Assembly (NCBI RefSeq): GCF_963169125.1
Contig: NC_084793.1
Coordinates: 136,192,297-136,256,296, forward strand
DNA from: Humulus lupulus
Lineage: Eukaryota; Streptophyta; Magnoliopsida; Rosales; Cannabaceae
Reading direction: 5' to 3'
DNA length: 64,000 nt
The first letter of the stretch is position 1; every line of letters starts with the position of its first letter. The position numbers were made by a program, and so were the translations under genes. Below are positions 22,462-34,079 of this stretch, piece by piece. The notes below the pieces were generated by a model, which did not search any database, was not told the origin of the DNA, and saw only the letters and a list, made by a program, of their open reading frames with translations.

Positions 22462-25122
22462 TGAAACGCCCCAAACTCCAGGGACCGTTACGGTGTGCCT
22501 TGTAAACGGTGCTAAACTCGCTAATCGAGTCATTTGGCCAAAATCGTGAACTAAGTATGATTAGCGGTTTTGGGATTAAAAACTTTGGTTAGGATGTAAC
22601 GTTTCACTAAAACGTTTAATATATATATTGGGATCCCGAAAATATAATTTCAGAGTTTATTACAGAAAATATTTACAACAGGCCGTTCTAAACGGCAAAA
22701 TAGGGTTCAACCCTAGTTCCACTTTAAACCTCGACCGTGGCGGACGAGCAGCTGCATATGTACACGTCATCACCTAAGCTCTCCAACTCAAGGATGGTCC
22801 AGCTTCCTCTTACCTTTACCTGCACCACGTAGCACCCGTGAGCCAAAGCCCAGCAAGAAAACACAATAAATCATGATATAATATCAACAACAATCATAAT
22901 AACCATTCAAGACTATTAGTCCAAGCAAATAGGTGACAATAGCCAAAAGTCACAATAATGAGCATCGCTCCCTCTAGCCATGTGACGATAGGGTCACCAG
23001 GGCTTAACTGATAAGTGATCCTTTCATAAGTTTGATTAGGACAGGTGCATGGTGAATGGTCACCAACATAACCTTCCTCCCGACTCTAGATCCGTGCTAT
23101 GGACAGCGTCCCCTAGCCATGTGACAAACAGTCACCGGGGTCGTATACCTTGGCTATAAACATCTGGTCATAGACCACGCAAGCGCTTATAAGTTCTTCG
23201 ACCTTAAGGTCGGTCCCACATTAATGCCATGGAGCTATTCAATACGTGATCATCGACCTTAGGGTCGGTCTAGCATTAATGCCATAGAGCCATTCAATGC
23301 GTGATTCTCGACCTTAGGGTCAGTCTAGCATTAATGCCATAGAGCCATTCAATGTGTGATTCTTGACTTTAGAGTCGGTCCCTGACTAGTCAGTGTCATA
23401 CACAAGTAAGACATGCCACCAATCATATATCACATGTTCCATATCCATAAACGAGGCATTTAGCATGCTTACTAAACAAGTATTAGTACTGTTAGGGCCA
23501 TGCATAAACACAGAGGCTCAAGCTCTGAACGATATCATACTCAGTATATAAAGCATGTCCCATTCACATGTTTCTCATGAATCATATGCAATATATCCAG
23601 CAATCCAACATGCACCAATAACAGCCATGCATGTCACGTTTAATAGTCAACCAACATGCATCAGGAATAGCCATGCATGTCATACATAATAATCAACCGA
23701 CATGCATCAATAGTAACCATGCATGTCACATATACACAGGGTACAGTTTTCTTACCTCAAAGTCGAGCTAGAACGATTAAAAGAACGACCCTTGAGAACG
23801 ATCAACTTTTAGTCCTTTAGCGGTCACCTAGCCATAACCAAATATAAGGTATCATCAATAAAAATGATCAACATAAGTTCCCAAACCAATATCTAGCCTC
23901 CGGGACATCAATCCCCACTTAACCGAGTACTAGGTTCAACCCCGAGGCCTATGGCTTGAATCCCCAAGCTAAAAACATGTTTTTGGTCAAAATGGCCTTA
24001 AGGGCCGCGGCCCTCCCCTGCTGCGCCGCGGCGCGCCCTGAAACAGAGAGGGTTTCCCCCTGCCAGACGCCTTGAGCCGCGGCGCACCACAGCCATGCCG
24101 CGACTCAATACCTAGAATTCCTAAAATGGCAGCACACACCAACCAACTCTCCCCTGTGTTTTCCTCTCAAACCAGCCCTTCAAACTTGTCCCAAACCCCA
24201 ACCTAACACCCAATTCAACCACCAAACATCCTCTACAACTCACCCTCATCAAAACCCAAAGTAAACATCACCAAAACTTCCATTAATTCAAACCTTCTAC
24301 AAGAGATTCACAAGTTAAAAACTAAAACTCAAAACAGAGTATGAACCAGAAACCTGTGGCTGAACTCACCTCAAACTCGATTTTGAGCCCCCTTTAATGG
24401 CTGAGACAAGTTCCCTAGCTGCTACCTTTAATCCCCCAGCTCAACACCTCAATTTGAGCTCTCAAAATTCAAAGAAAAGTGAAGGAGGAAGCTTGTACGG
24501 GAGAGAAAGGGAGAGATGAGGATAGGCTCTGTTTTAATATCAATCCACAGCCTTCTAAAATTCCTAAGGCTGATATAAATCCTTAAGGTCAAAAGACCAA
24601 AATGCCCTTAAGCCAAATAAATCCCTCTAAAAGCTTCCGAGGGTAAAACCGTCCTTTCTCGCCTATCTCGTTAATTATAATTAACGCTCTCCAATTCCCG
24701 CTATTCCCAAATACCAATAAATCATATCCCATTACCCGTTAATTCCCGGTAATGCTCTAACCATTATATTCACCCCGAGACTCACCCCGAGCCCCGAACT
24801 TAAACCCGTTATGACTAGACCGAACACTTACATCCCATGATCGTCTCATGTCGATTAGCTCGAACCAATCCACCATATAATGTGGCTATATTAATTAATC
24901 ACAATCATGCACCCAAAATACACAATTACGCCCACAGTGGCCAAATTACCAAATTACCCTCATAATTAACATATGAGCCCATATGCATGCATTCACCATC
25001 ATATAATAATATAATCCACGTAAACATGCATATAATCATTAAATACTATAATAAATCAATTATGGCCCTCCCGGCCTCCTAATCAAGGTCCTAAACCTTA
25101 TTAGGAAATTTGGGGCATTACA
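22462..25122. mobile_element. Solo LTR inside element B gag
   Basis: It starts TGAAACGCCCC and ends GGGGCATTACA, 2661 bp. The flanks GGTTG (22457-22461) and AGTTG (25123-25127) form a 5-bp duplication with one change. It contains no internal domain. It holds a tandem repeat (23196-23390) and a palindromic GC-rich block (23998-24110, GGGCCGCGGCCC and GCGCCGCGGCGCGCC). Because B itself sits in A and A in Tat1, this is the fourth level of nesting. Confidence 0.85.
23196..23390. repeat. Tandem repeat of about 63 bp, three units
   Basis: Three similar units share the text GACCTTAGGGTCGGTCTAGC followed by ATTAATGCCATAGAGCC and a CAATGCGTGATT strip. The first and last are diverged. They lie within the solo LTR and look like a local expansion. 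Confidence 0.75.
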
Positions 25123-25127
25123 AGTTG

Positions 25128-25900
25128 TATAGTCTGGGGAGGTTGGGAACAGGTGGGAGCCGTTATATGAGCGGTTCAGGAAGCAGCAACCTCCAATCTT
25201 TGAAGGTGGGCCAGACCCACTGAAGGCTAAGCAGTGGCTGACTATGATTACGACTATACTGGATTTTATGAGGATATAGGGGCATGACAGAGTGGCCTGT
25301 GCCACGTATATGTTGAGAGAAGATGCCCGCATCTGGTGGGAAGTGGCATCGCAGACCAGGGATGTTACCACTTTGACTTGGGAAGGCTTCAAAGACTTGT
25401 TTAGTAAGAAATACTACAATGTTGCTGTCAGGGCAGCAAAAGTTAATGAGTTTGTGGGTTTGGTGCATGGCAATATGACTGTTACTGAGTATTCCCTCAA
25501 ATTTGACAGGCTTGCAAAGTTTGCACCAGATCTTGTGCCTACTAATGCTACTAGGCAAGATAGATTTATCAGGGGGCTTAATGCTATGATAGCCCGGGAT
25601 GTCAGGATTACAACGGTACCTGGAGGAACAACTTATGCCTAGGCCGTTGAGAAGGCTCTTACCACTGAGGAAGCGGAGAAAAATATTTGGAGGGAAAGTG
25701 CGGTGAGGTGTGAGGGCCGCAAAGTGGTGCCTCCTTATTCAGGGACAGGTAGGGGCGGAGGCCCAGTGACTTCAAGAGATAAACTCCTGACACTTCGACA
25801 GTTGATGGACCTGACAGGAGGGGTCAGGGTGGCCGTCAAGGTGGCGGCGAGGCATGGCAGACCTATCCAGAGTGCTCGAGGTGTAGAAGGCGTCATCTGA
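25128..25900 (+). pseudogene. gag core of element B
   Basis: Reads LYERFRKQQPPIFEGGPDPL, then LKAEQWLTMITTILDFMR followed by a stop, then from 25292 an open stretch with MLREDARIWWEVASQTRDV and FDRLAKFAPDLVPTN, ending at a stop (25640). This is the classical gag capsid region. A further open stretch to 25900 is low complexity and rich in Gly and Arg, as before the zinc knuckle. Several stops make it a pseudogene. Confidence 0.8.
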
Positions 25901-25926
25901 GTGAATGTCGGGCCAAAGCTTGTTTT

Positions 25927-27477
25927 GTGTGTGGAGCAGTGAGGCATCTCAGGAAAGACTACCCAACAGTGAAGAAAGGCGAAGCAGGGAAAGTGGATAG
26001 CTTGACTCCAGCTCGAGTATTCACTTTGACACAGGCAGAGGCCGAGGCTAGTCCCTCGGTAGTGACAAGTCAGCTTTCTAGCGCTTGCTCTCCTTTAACT
26101 ATATTGATTGATTCTGGTGCTACACATTCCTTTGTTTCTAGTATAGTGATTGATAGATTGTGTAGACCTAGTGAATATCGGACTGCGGGGTTTGGGACTT
26201 TATTGCCTATAGGGGAACTAGTAATTTCTAGGAGATGGAGTAGGGCACTGCCAGTGATGGTTGATAGTAGGGAACTTTCGGTGGATTTGATTGAGTTAGA
26301 TATGGAGGATTTTGATATGATTCTGGGGATGGACTGGTTGGTCAAATATGAGGCTGCTATTGACTGCAGGAAGAAGATGGTGATTTTTGAGCCGGAGGGC
26401 GAGGATCCTTTTGTTTTTGTGGGTGCGGTATGTGGACCCCGCATACCCATGATTTCAGCGTTGAGAGCCAGAGACTTGTTACAAGGAGGATGCATAGGTT
26501 TTCTGGCCAGTGTAGTGGATACTACTAGGGTTATGTCGGCAGGGCCGGGAGAGACCAGATTGGTGTGTGAGTTTTTGGACGTATTTCCTGAGGATCTATT
26601 AGGGTTGCCGCCGCGCAGGGAGATTCAGTTTGAGATTGAGTTAGCACCGGGGACAGAACCAGTATCATGGGCACCATATAGGATGGCACCAGCTGAGTTG
26701 AAGGAATTAAAGATACAGCTGCAGGAGCTTTTGGATCTGGGTTTCATTAGACCTAGTTACTCTCCATGGGGTGCTCCAGTGTTATTTGTTAAGATGAAGG
26801 ACGGGACGTTAAGGATGTGTATAGACTATAGAGAGTTGAACAAGTTAACCATAAAGAATAAGTACCCTCTACCAAGGATTGATGACTTGTTCGATCAACT
26901 GCAGGGAAAGACAGTGTTCTCAAAGATTGATCTACGATCTGGTTATCACCAGCTGAGGATCAAAGATGAGGATATACCGAAGAGGACCTTCCAGACGCGG
27001 TATGGACACTATGAGTTCTTGGTCATGTCTTTTGGTTTGACCAACGCTCTGGCAGCTTTTATGGATTTGATGAACAAAGTGTTCAAGGAATTCTTGGATC
27101 AATTCATCATTGTCTTTATCGACTACATCTTAGTATACTCCAGTTCAGAGGTAGAGCATGAGCAACATCTTCGACAGGTTTTACAGAGGTTAAGGGAGCA
27201 TCAGTTGTACGCCAAGTTCAAGAAGTGTGAGTTTTGGTTGCCAGAGGTGACTTTCCTTGGGCATATAGTTGGTGCAGAAAGGATTAAGGTGGATCCGTCT
27301 AATGTGAAAGCAGTGAGAGATTGGCCGAGGCCAAGGAACGCCTCGGAGGTGCAGAGTTTCCTTGGGTTGGCGGGTTATTACAGACAGTTTGTGGAGGGAT
27401 TCTCAAAGATCGATCGCTTCACCAATGACAGAGTTGACAAGAAAGAATCAGAGGTTTGCTTGGTTAGAGAGGTGTGA
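25927..27477 (+). pseudogene. Protease and reverse transcriptase of element B
   Basis: A 516-codon open frame. Near its start is a zinc knuckle [15 protein letters not shown] whose last Cys is Tyr. [12 protein letters not shown] is the aspartic protease site. RT follows with [34 protein letters not shown] and VMSFGLTN. The catalytic motif is [10 protein letters not shown], so the second Asp of the FIDD box is Tyr (GAC-TAC at 27120-27125). TFLGHIV and [16 protein letters not shown] follow. The frame then shifts into RNase H. The catalytic change alone should abolish DNA synthesis. Confidence 0.88.
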
Positions 27478-27910
27478 GAACAGTTTCCAAGAGTTGAAGC
27501 GACAACTTATTTCTACACTTGTGCTGAGTCTTCCTTCGGAGGAAGGAAAGTTTGTGGTTTACTGTGATGCATCGAGGATGGGTTTGGGCTGCGTGCTGAT
27601 GCATAATGAGAAAGTTATAGCCTATGCTTCGCGACAGCTGAAGGAGTATGAGCAACGATATCCTACTCATGATTTGGAACTGGTGGCAGTGGTATTCGCG
27701 CTGAAGGTTTGGCGGCATTATCTGTATGGGGAAAAGTGCGAGATATACACTGACCATAAGAGTTTGAAATACTTCTTCACCTAGAAGGATCTGAACATGA
27801 GACAGAGGCATTGGTTGGAGCTGGTTAAGGATTACGATTGCGATATCCTTTACCATCCAGGGAAGGCCAATGTGGTGGCAGATGCATTGAGCCGGAGGGG
27901 CCCAGGATAA
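27362..27910 (+). pseudogene. RNase H of element B
   Basis: In a frame shifted from RT it reads [34 protein letters not shown] (first catalytic Asp), [20 protein letters not shown] (catalytic Glu region), [13 protein letters not shown] (Asp) and a stop at 27782. It then continues as [19 protein letters not shown] and [12 protein letters not shown] (last Asp). It removes RNA from the RNA-DNA hybrid in an active element. The frameshift and stop disable it. Confidence 0.85.
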
Positions 27911-29439
27911 TTGTATAGTTCCACCCAGATTTCAAGGGAGTTAGCACATGAAATGACCAGAGCAAGGATAGAACTGGTGGTGGGCCAGTTAGCTAATATT
28001 ACCTTGCAGTCGACCCTGCTAGAGAGGATTAAGGAGGGTCAGTTGGTGGACGCACAGTTGCAGGAGGTTAGGCAGCATCTCTTAGCGGGAACAACTAAGG
28101 ATTATTCCGTTTCTGAGACTGGTATGCTTCTATATCAGGGGCAGATTTGTGTTCCAAGAGATGAGAAGATCAGACGAGAGATACTGGATGAGTCTCACAC
28201 TATGCCATACTCGCTTCATCCGGTTACCACGAAGATGTATCAGGATCTACGAGTATTATACTGGTTGCCCGGGATGAAGAGGAAGTGGTAGAGTATGTGT
28301 CTAGATGTTTGACATGTCAGCAGGTAAAGGCTAAGCATCAGCGACCAGCGGGGTTGCTTTAGCCTTTGGGTATCCCAGAATGGAAGTGGGAGGACATCAC
28401 GATGGATTTCGTGGGAGGATTACCCAGGACAGTGGGACTTTGTGATTCGGTGTCGGTGATAGTAGATAGATACACCAAGACAGCTCATTTTCTATCAGTG
28501 AAGTCGACCTATACAGTGGAACAGTATGCATAGTTGTATGTGAAGGAGATAGTTCGTCTCCATGGGGTTCCAAAGTCTATTGTATCTGATCGAGACCCTA
28601 TCTTTACCTCTAAGTTTTGGGGAGCTCTGCAGAGAGCTATGGGGACCCAGCTGAAGTTTAGCACAGTTTTTCATCCTCAGACTGATGGACAGTCTGAGAG
28701 GACGATTCAGGTGTTAGAGGACATGCTCAGGGCATGTGTGATTGATTTCGAGGGGTCTTGGAGTAAGTATCTACCGTTGATTGAGTTCTCGTATAACAAC
28801 AATTATCAATCCACAATTGGAGTGGCTCCTTATGAAATGCTATATGGGAGAAAATGTAGATCACCCATTCATTGGGATGAGATGGGTGAGAGGAGGTACT
28901 TAGGACCGGATATGGTTCAGAAGACTAATGAGGCTATTGAGAAGATTCGAGCCAGAATGCTTGCTTCGTAGAGTAGACAGAAAAGCTATGCTGATCCTAA
29001 GCGTAGGAATGTGGAGTTCCAGGTTGGGGACCATGTGTTTCTGCGAGTTTCACCACTGAGAGGTGGTGAGGAGATTTGGAGTAAAGAGCAAGTTGAGCCC
29101 TCGGTTTGTTGGACCTTTTGAGATTCTAGAAAGAGTTGGATAGGTGGCTTATAGGTTGGCCTTGCCATTATCACTGTCAGGGGTTCATGATGTATTCCAT
29201 GTCTCCATGTTGCGGAAGTATGTTTCAGATGCAACGCATGTGCTGAAGTATGAGGACTTAGAGTTACAGACAGATTTGTCCTATGAGGAGCGACCAGTTC
29301 AGATTTTGGACTGGAAGGACAAAAATTTACGGAATAAGACAATTCCGTTAGTTAAGGTGTTGTGGAGAAATAACAAGGTCGAGGAAGTGACCTAGGAGTT
29401 AGAGTCAGCAATGCGGGATCAATATCCCGAGCTATTCAG
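27911..29439 (+). pseudogene. Integrase and chromodomain-like tail of element B
   Basis: Zinc-binding region: HTMPYSLHP with a following CLTCQQVKAKH after a frameshift at about 28290. Core: MDFVGGLPRT (Asp), [14 protein letters not shown] (Asp), [13 protein letters not shown] (Glu). The GPY-type region is VAYRLALPLSLSGVHDVFHV. The tail (about 29300-29439) reads ILDWKDKNLRNKTIPLVKVL and ELESAMRDQYPELFR, the chromodomain-like end that marks Tekay chromoviruses. At least five stops or frameshifts occur. Confidence 0.88.
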
Positions 29440-29466
29440 GTAAATTTCGAGGACGAAATTCTCAAT

Positions 29467-29475
29467 AGGAGGGGA
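29467..29475 (+). promoter_or_regulatory. Polypurine tract of element B
   Basis: AGGAGGGGA lies four bases before the 3' LTR and is preceded by the conserved text 'ggtaaatttcgaggacgaaatt'. It is the plus-strand primer for reverse transcription. Confidence 0.8.
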
Positions 29476-29479
29476 TAGT

Positions 29480-31744
29480 TGTAACGACCCAAAATTACTA
29501 ATATGGCTTAAGGGCCTTGATTAGTGTGCCAGGAGGGCATAATTGGCTTATGTGTGAATTTATTGATTTAAGGCATGATTACATGATAAGCATGCCTATA
29601 TGATTATATGAATGTAAATGTGATTAAATGTTATATCTGTGAGAACCACATTATTATGTGGGTAGATTTGTAGCGTGCGACTTGAGGCGATCCAAAGGAG
29701 CTAGATAGCAGGAAAAGTCACAACGGGGCTTAATATTTGACTTTGGATAAGTCAGGGGTATCTTAGGAATCAGGTAGTTATTTAGACTATCGGGTTATGG
29801 AAATAAATATATGGAGATATATTTGAGGATAAAAAGCTTAGGCGGGAATATTGGGGAAATTTACCGTTTTGCCCTCGGGGACGTTTCCGGCACCTCGAGC
29901 CTCGGGATTGACTTAATTGATTAGGATTAGACTAAGTTAATGAAAATAGGGGAACAAAACACAAACCGACGCATACCCTCTCTCTCCTCTTCTCTTTTCT
30001 CTCCCGAGAAATCACAGATGATTCAAGAGAAATCAGCTGGAATTTAGTGATTTGGGCTGGAAACTTGTAGGTTAAATCTAGTGCTCAGCTAAGGAAACTC
30101 AACCAAGATTAAGGTAAGGGTTTAGTCATATCTCTGAGCATTTGAAATTTGAGCTTTGACTGGGTATTAAAGGAGTTTATGGTTTTGATGTTTAAGGATT
30201 GAATTAAGCTGAGAAGCTTGGATTTTAGCTCAGGAATTTGTCAAGAAGGTGGTTCAGCAAAAGAGGTAAGCTTTAATTCATATTCAGAGGTTAAAGTGTG
30301 AGTTTTGCATGAGTGGTTTTGGTGTTTAGAGTTGCTGGGTTTCAAAGAATCAAAATGGGGTTTTAGTAGGTTTTTGGGCTAAGTTCATGTTGGATTATGT
30401 TGTTAAAGTCATGATAAAAGTTTTGTGATTAATGGATTTTGAGTTAGGGTGCTTTGGAATGGTTTTAGATGGGGTTAGGATGCTAGAAATGGTGGTTTTT
30501 TCTGGGCACGAAGGAAAGGGCCGCAGCTCTGTTCTAGAGCGCTGCGGTCCTACAAAGCAAGAGAGCCAAGGAGGCTCGGCCAGGGGAGAGCGCCGCGGCG
30601 CGTGTCTGCCTGCTGGGGGCCTTGGGCTCTGTTTTAGAGGTGGGTCGCGGCTAGGCTTCAAGGGCCGCAGCCCTTGGGTGCATTCTTAAACATTTGGGGA
30701 TTTTAGGTGCGAGAGTCTAGCATAGGGTGCTCGGGATCGATTTCCCCACCGTGCTTGGTGGAATTCGATGTCCCGAAAGCTAGTATTGTACCCGGAAACC
30801 TTTACTTGAATATTAATGGAACCCAATACCTTGGTTGTGACTAGGTGTTAAAGCCAGGGCTTGGGAACGGATCGTACTTGAGGAGCGTTGCTCGTAATCA
30901 GTGAACGTAAAAACTAAAGGTAAGAAAACTGCACCTGGCTGTGTATCTGTAATGGGACTAAGGGTTCCCTAACATGTATGCTTGAAAGGATGGTATTATG
31001 CCATGTAAACAGTGAACCAACGGCCTAAGAGTGCTAAGGGTTACACTAGCGCACAGAGCGCGCTTGGCCACTGGTAGCCGAGGACAGCTTATTATGCACT
31101 GAGCTCGGTTTAAGCGGGTCGGAGTCAGTGGGGTAAACAGAGGGTGCGGCCTAAGTTGTCGGCCCTGACTATTATGTGACCTGATTATTATGAGACTTGA
31201 ATGCTATCTGTGATTAGTTACATCTTTGATTCTGAGTATATGCTGAATGGTTAATGTGGATTATTAAATGGTTGATCACGCTTAAAGAATTGACTTTTTG
31301 TTATTGTTGTTTGTGTTGCACGTTATGTTTTCTTGCTGGGCCTTGGCTCACGGGTGCTACATGGTGCAGGTAAAGGCAAGGGCAAGCTTGATCAGCCCTG
31401 ACTTGGAGAGCTCTGCGAGCTGAATGTACATGACTAGTTGCTCAGCCGCCACGGTTGAGGTTTAGGCAGGGGCGCAAGAACCAGAAAAGTCTATTTTGCC
31501 TTAGTATGGCTGATGGTTATCTATATTTTGGGGATTCTGTAAACCAACTTTTAAACTCTTTTTCTTTTTGGGATCCCATGTATAAAACTGTTAAATTATA
31601 TAAAATGAAACTTTGAGACCAAAACCTTTTTAACCCTAGCTCATACATGTTTAGTGACACGTTTTTAAATTAATGACTTGATTAGCAAGTCCTGCACCTT
31701 TATAAGTACACAGTGTAGCGGTCTTGGCTATCCAGGGCGTTACA
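29480..31744 (+). mobile_element. 3' LTR of element B
   Basis: TGTAACGACCC to GGGCGTTACA, 2265 bp, collinear with the 5' copy. A deletion of about 20 bp falls in the GC-rich block near 30598, and scattered substitutions occur throughout. It is followed by the target duplication GGACA. Confidence 0.92.
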
Positions 31745-32517
31745 GGACATAACCAAGAACTCATAATTCCCATACCTCGTGTGAAAGGCCGTCTTCGGAA
31801 CATTCTCCTCTTTGATTCTCAGCTGGTGATAACCAAATCAAAGATCAATCTTCGAAAACACCGTCTTTCCTTCCAAATGATCAAAAAAATCGTCAATCCT
31901 TGGTAGCAGATATTTATTCTTGATAGTCAACTTGTTCAATTCTCAGTAGTCGATACACATTCTCAATGACCCATCCTTATACTTAACGAAAAACACTAGT
32001 GCTCCCCACGGCAAGAAACTAGGTCTGATGAATCCCGAGTCGAGTAAATCTTGTAACTGAACCTTCAATTTTTTCAATTCTACCAGTACCATTCTGTAAG
32101 GTGCCTTGGATATCGGTTCCATTCCTGGTGCAAGTTTGATAACGAACTCAATTTCTTGATACGGTGGCAATCCGGTAGGTCTTCTGAGAATACATCCAGG
32201 AACTCACAGACCAATCGAGTGTCCTCTGGCTCAACTGATACAACCTTACTAGTGTCCACCATACTCGCTAGGAATCCTATGTAACCTCCTTGCACTAAGT
32301 CTCTAGCCTTCAATGCTGAAATCATTGGAATGCGAGGCCCGTTCACCGCACCCACAAACACAAACGGGCCCTCTCTCTCGGGCTCAAACATCACCATCCT
32401 CTTTTTATAATCTATGGTTGCCCCGTAATTGTTCAACCAATCCATGCCCAGTATCATATCAAAATCCTCCATCGCTAACTCAATTAGGTCCACCGAAAAT
32501 TCCCAAAATACTATACA
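31745..32517 (-). pseudogene. Element A protease end and RT N-terminus
   Basis: The minus strand gives [40 protein letters not shown] and [14 protein letters not shown], the spacer between protease and RT. After a frameshift come [35 protein letters not shown], a stop, and RT text up to YEFLVMSF at the junction with B. The protease active site is missing, because the sequence jumps into LTR at about 32517. The piece joins 19471 once element B is removed. Confidence 0.8.
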
Positions 32518-34079
32518 AGGGTACATAACCGCAACTAAACATCCAAATATACAGTTATAACTGTTCACATATCAATATTGGGGCCAATTTAATGCTCTAT
32601 GTGCATGTGCCAGTTTTCTTACCTCAAGTCCCATGCTAAAGACGGAGTGACCTCGAGTGTGATCCTTTTCTCGAGCCCCTTGAAAACCCTAGTCACAACA
32701 TTAGTTAAAAGCTCATTAAGAACTCAATCCAGTTACAGTTTCCAAAACCAAACCCTAGCTCTTGGGACCTCCAATTCCATTAAGCAAGGTAATGGAACCA
32801 TCCCCCGAGCCCCCCAAGTGGATCCCCAAATGAATCCTCGAAAATCACGACCTTACTCACAAAAATAAGAAAAAACTAATTTCTGGACACCTGGGGCAAT
32901 CACGCCAGCCCCTGGGCTCGGTTGCACAACTCAAAACTTTGGGGTTTCTAGACCCATAGCGTGGTCATGCTAGGTCCCTGAAAATTCAAATTGTAGCCAA
33001 GAATTTTGTGTTCTTCCCCAATTCGAATTACTGTATTTTCAGACCCAAAATACTCGATTCTAAACAGATTCCAGCAAACTTTACACCTCATTTCGACCCA
33101 CAAATCATCATATAACCCATATATCATAGAAAGACACCATAAATATTACCAAAACACACTAAAACCACCATTTGTAACTTTGGGTTTTAAACTCAACCCT
33201 TTTGCCTCAAAATATGAAATTCCACATCAAATTCTATAAACTCGCCAACAAATAAACCTTCTAAATAGTTTAAAAACCATTTCTATCATCCCCAACTACA
33301 TATAAACATCCTAGAGCCCTTAAATTCTAAAATTCCCCAAGACCCCAAGTTGTATCAAGAACACAAGAAGAACACCATAACTTAATGAAAATAAGAGAAA
33401 TTAGCTTACCTCTCTTAATTTTTCAAAATTCCTAGCTTATTGGTGACCTTAGAAGCTCCTAATCCCACTTGACAACTTGAATTTCTCCCAAGAATCCCCA
33501 AAAACAATGATTTTGACTTAGCTTCAAGCTTGGTGGTGAATGAGTTGAAGAAAAGCTTAGAAAATGTAAGAGAGAGAGAGAGAGAGAGAGTAATGTGAAG
33601 TGTTGGATGCCATCCACACTTAACCATATTTTGTCTAATTTTGGGTCGAAAGATCATTTACCCTTCCCATTAACTATCCCCCTTAACAAACCTTAAGAGA
33701 ATTTTGGTCATTTAGCTTAAAATTCTAATTACACTACTAATCTCCAAATTTATCAACCAATCCATCAAACATAATTATTCTACCACTTAATTTCATTTAA
33801 CCAAAACTGTCAAAATATACAAATGCCCAAAATACCCATTGGCTTGAACCGAGTCGAGTATTTATCCCCGTTGTGACTTTTATGCTAAAATCGTTCGAAA
33901 GGATTCACTCATGATAAGAATGTGGTCACAAGAAAATATCATATAAACATTACAAATATACCCTCAATGGGTCAAAATTACGAAAATGCCTATTTTTAAC
34001 AAAAGCAGGTCTTTAAACACATTTAATAAACATAATCATGCATATTCAATTATATAATAATATAATTCACATAATTACC
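32518..34079 (-). mobile_element. 5' LTR of element A, main part
   Basis: From about 32518 the text matches the 3' LTR of A (for example 'aaacatccaaatat' and 'gtgcatgtgccagttttcttacc'), then runs to CATAATTACC at 34079 where element C is inserted. The last 69 bp are at 43286-43354. The inner LTR part, primer site, gag and half of the protease are absent, which suggests one deletion. A GA run occurs near 33571-33590. Confidence 0.7.

Larger units (their letters stand above)
19477..31744 (+). mobile_element. Element B: complete but dead Tekay chromovirus
   Basis: Two LTRs (19477-21766 and 29480-31744), a primer site, gag, protease, RT, RNase H, integrase with chromodomain-like tail and a polypurine tract lie in the canonical order. 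A perfect 5-bp duplication GGACA flanks it (19472-19476 and 31745-31749). It interrupts element A's RT between codons for the MSF motif. A solo LTR (22462-25122) lies in its gag. The LTRs differ by scattered substitutions and a net 25 bp of indels, so the element is clearly older than element C. Confidence 0.92.
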
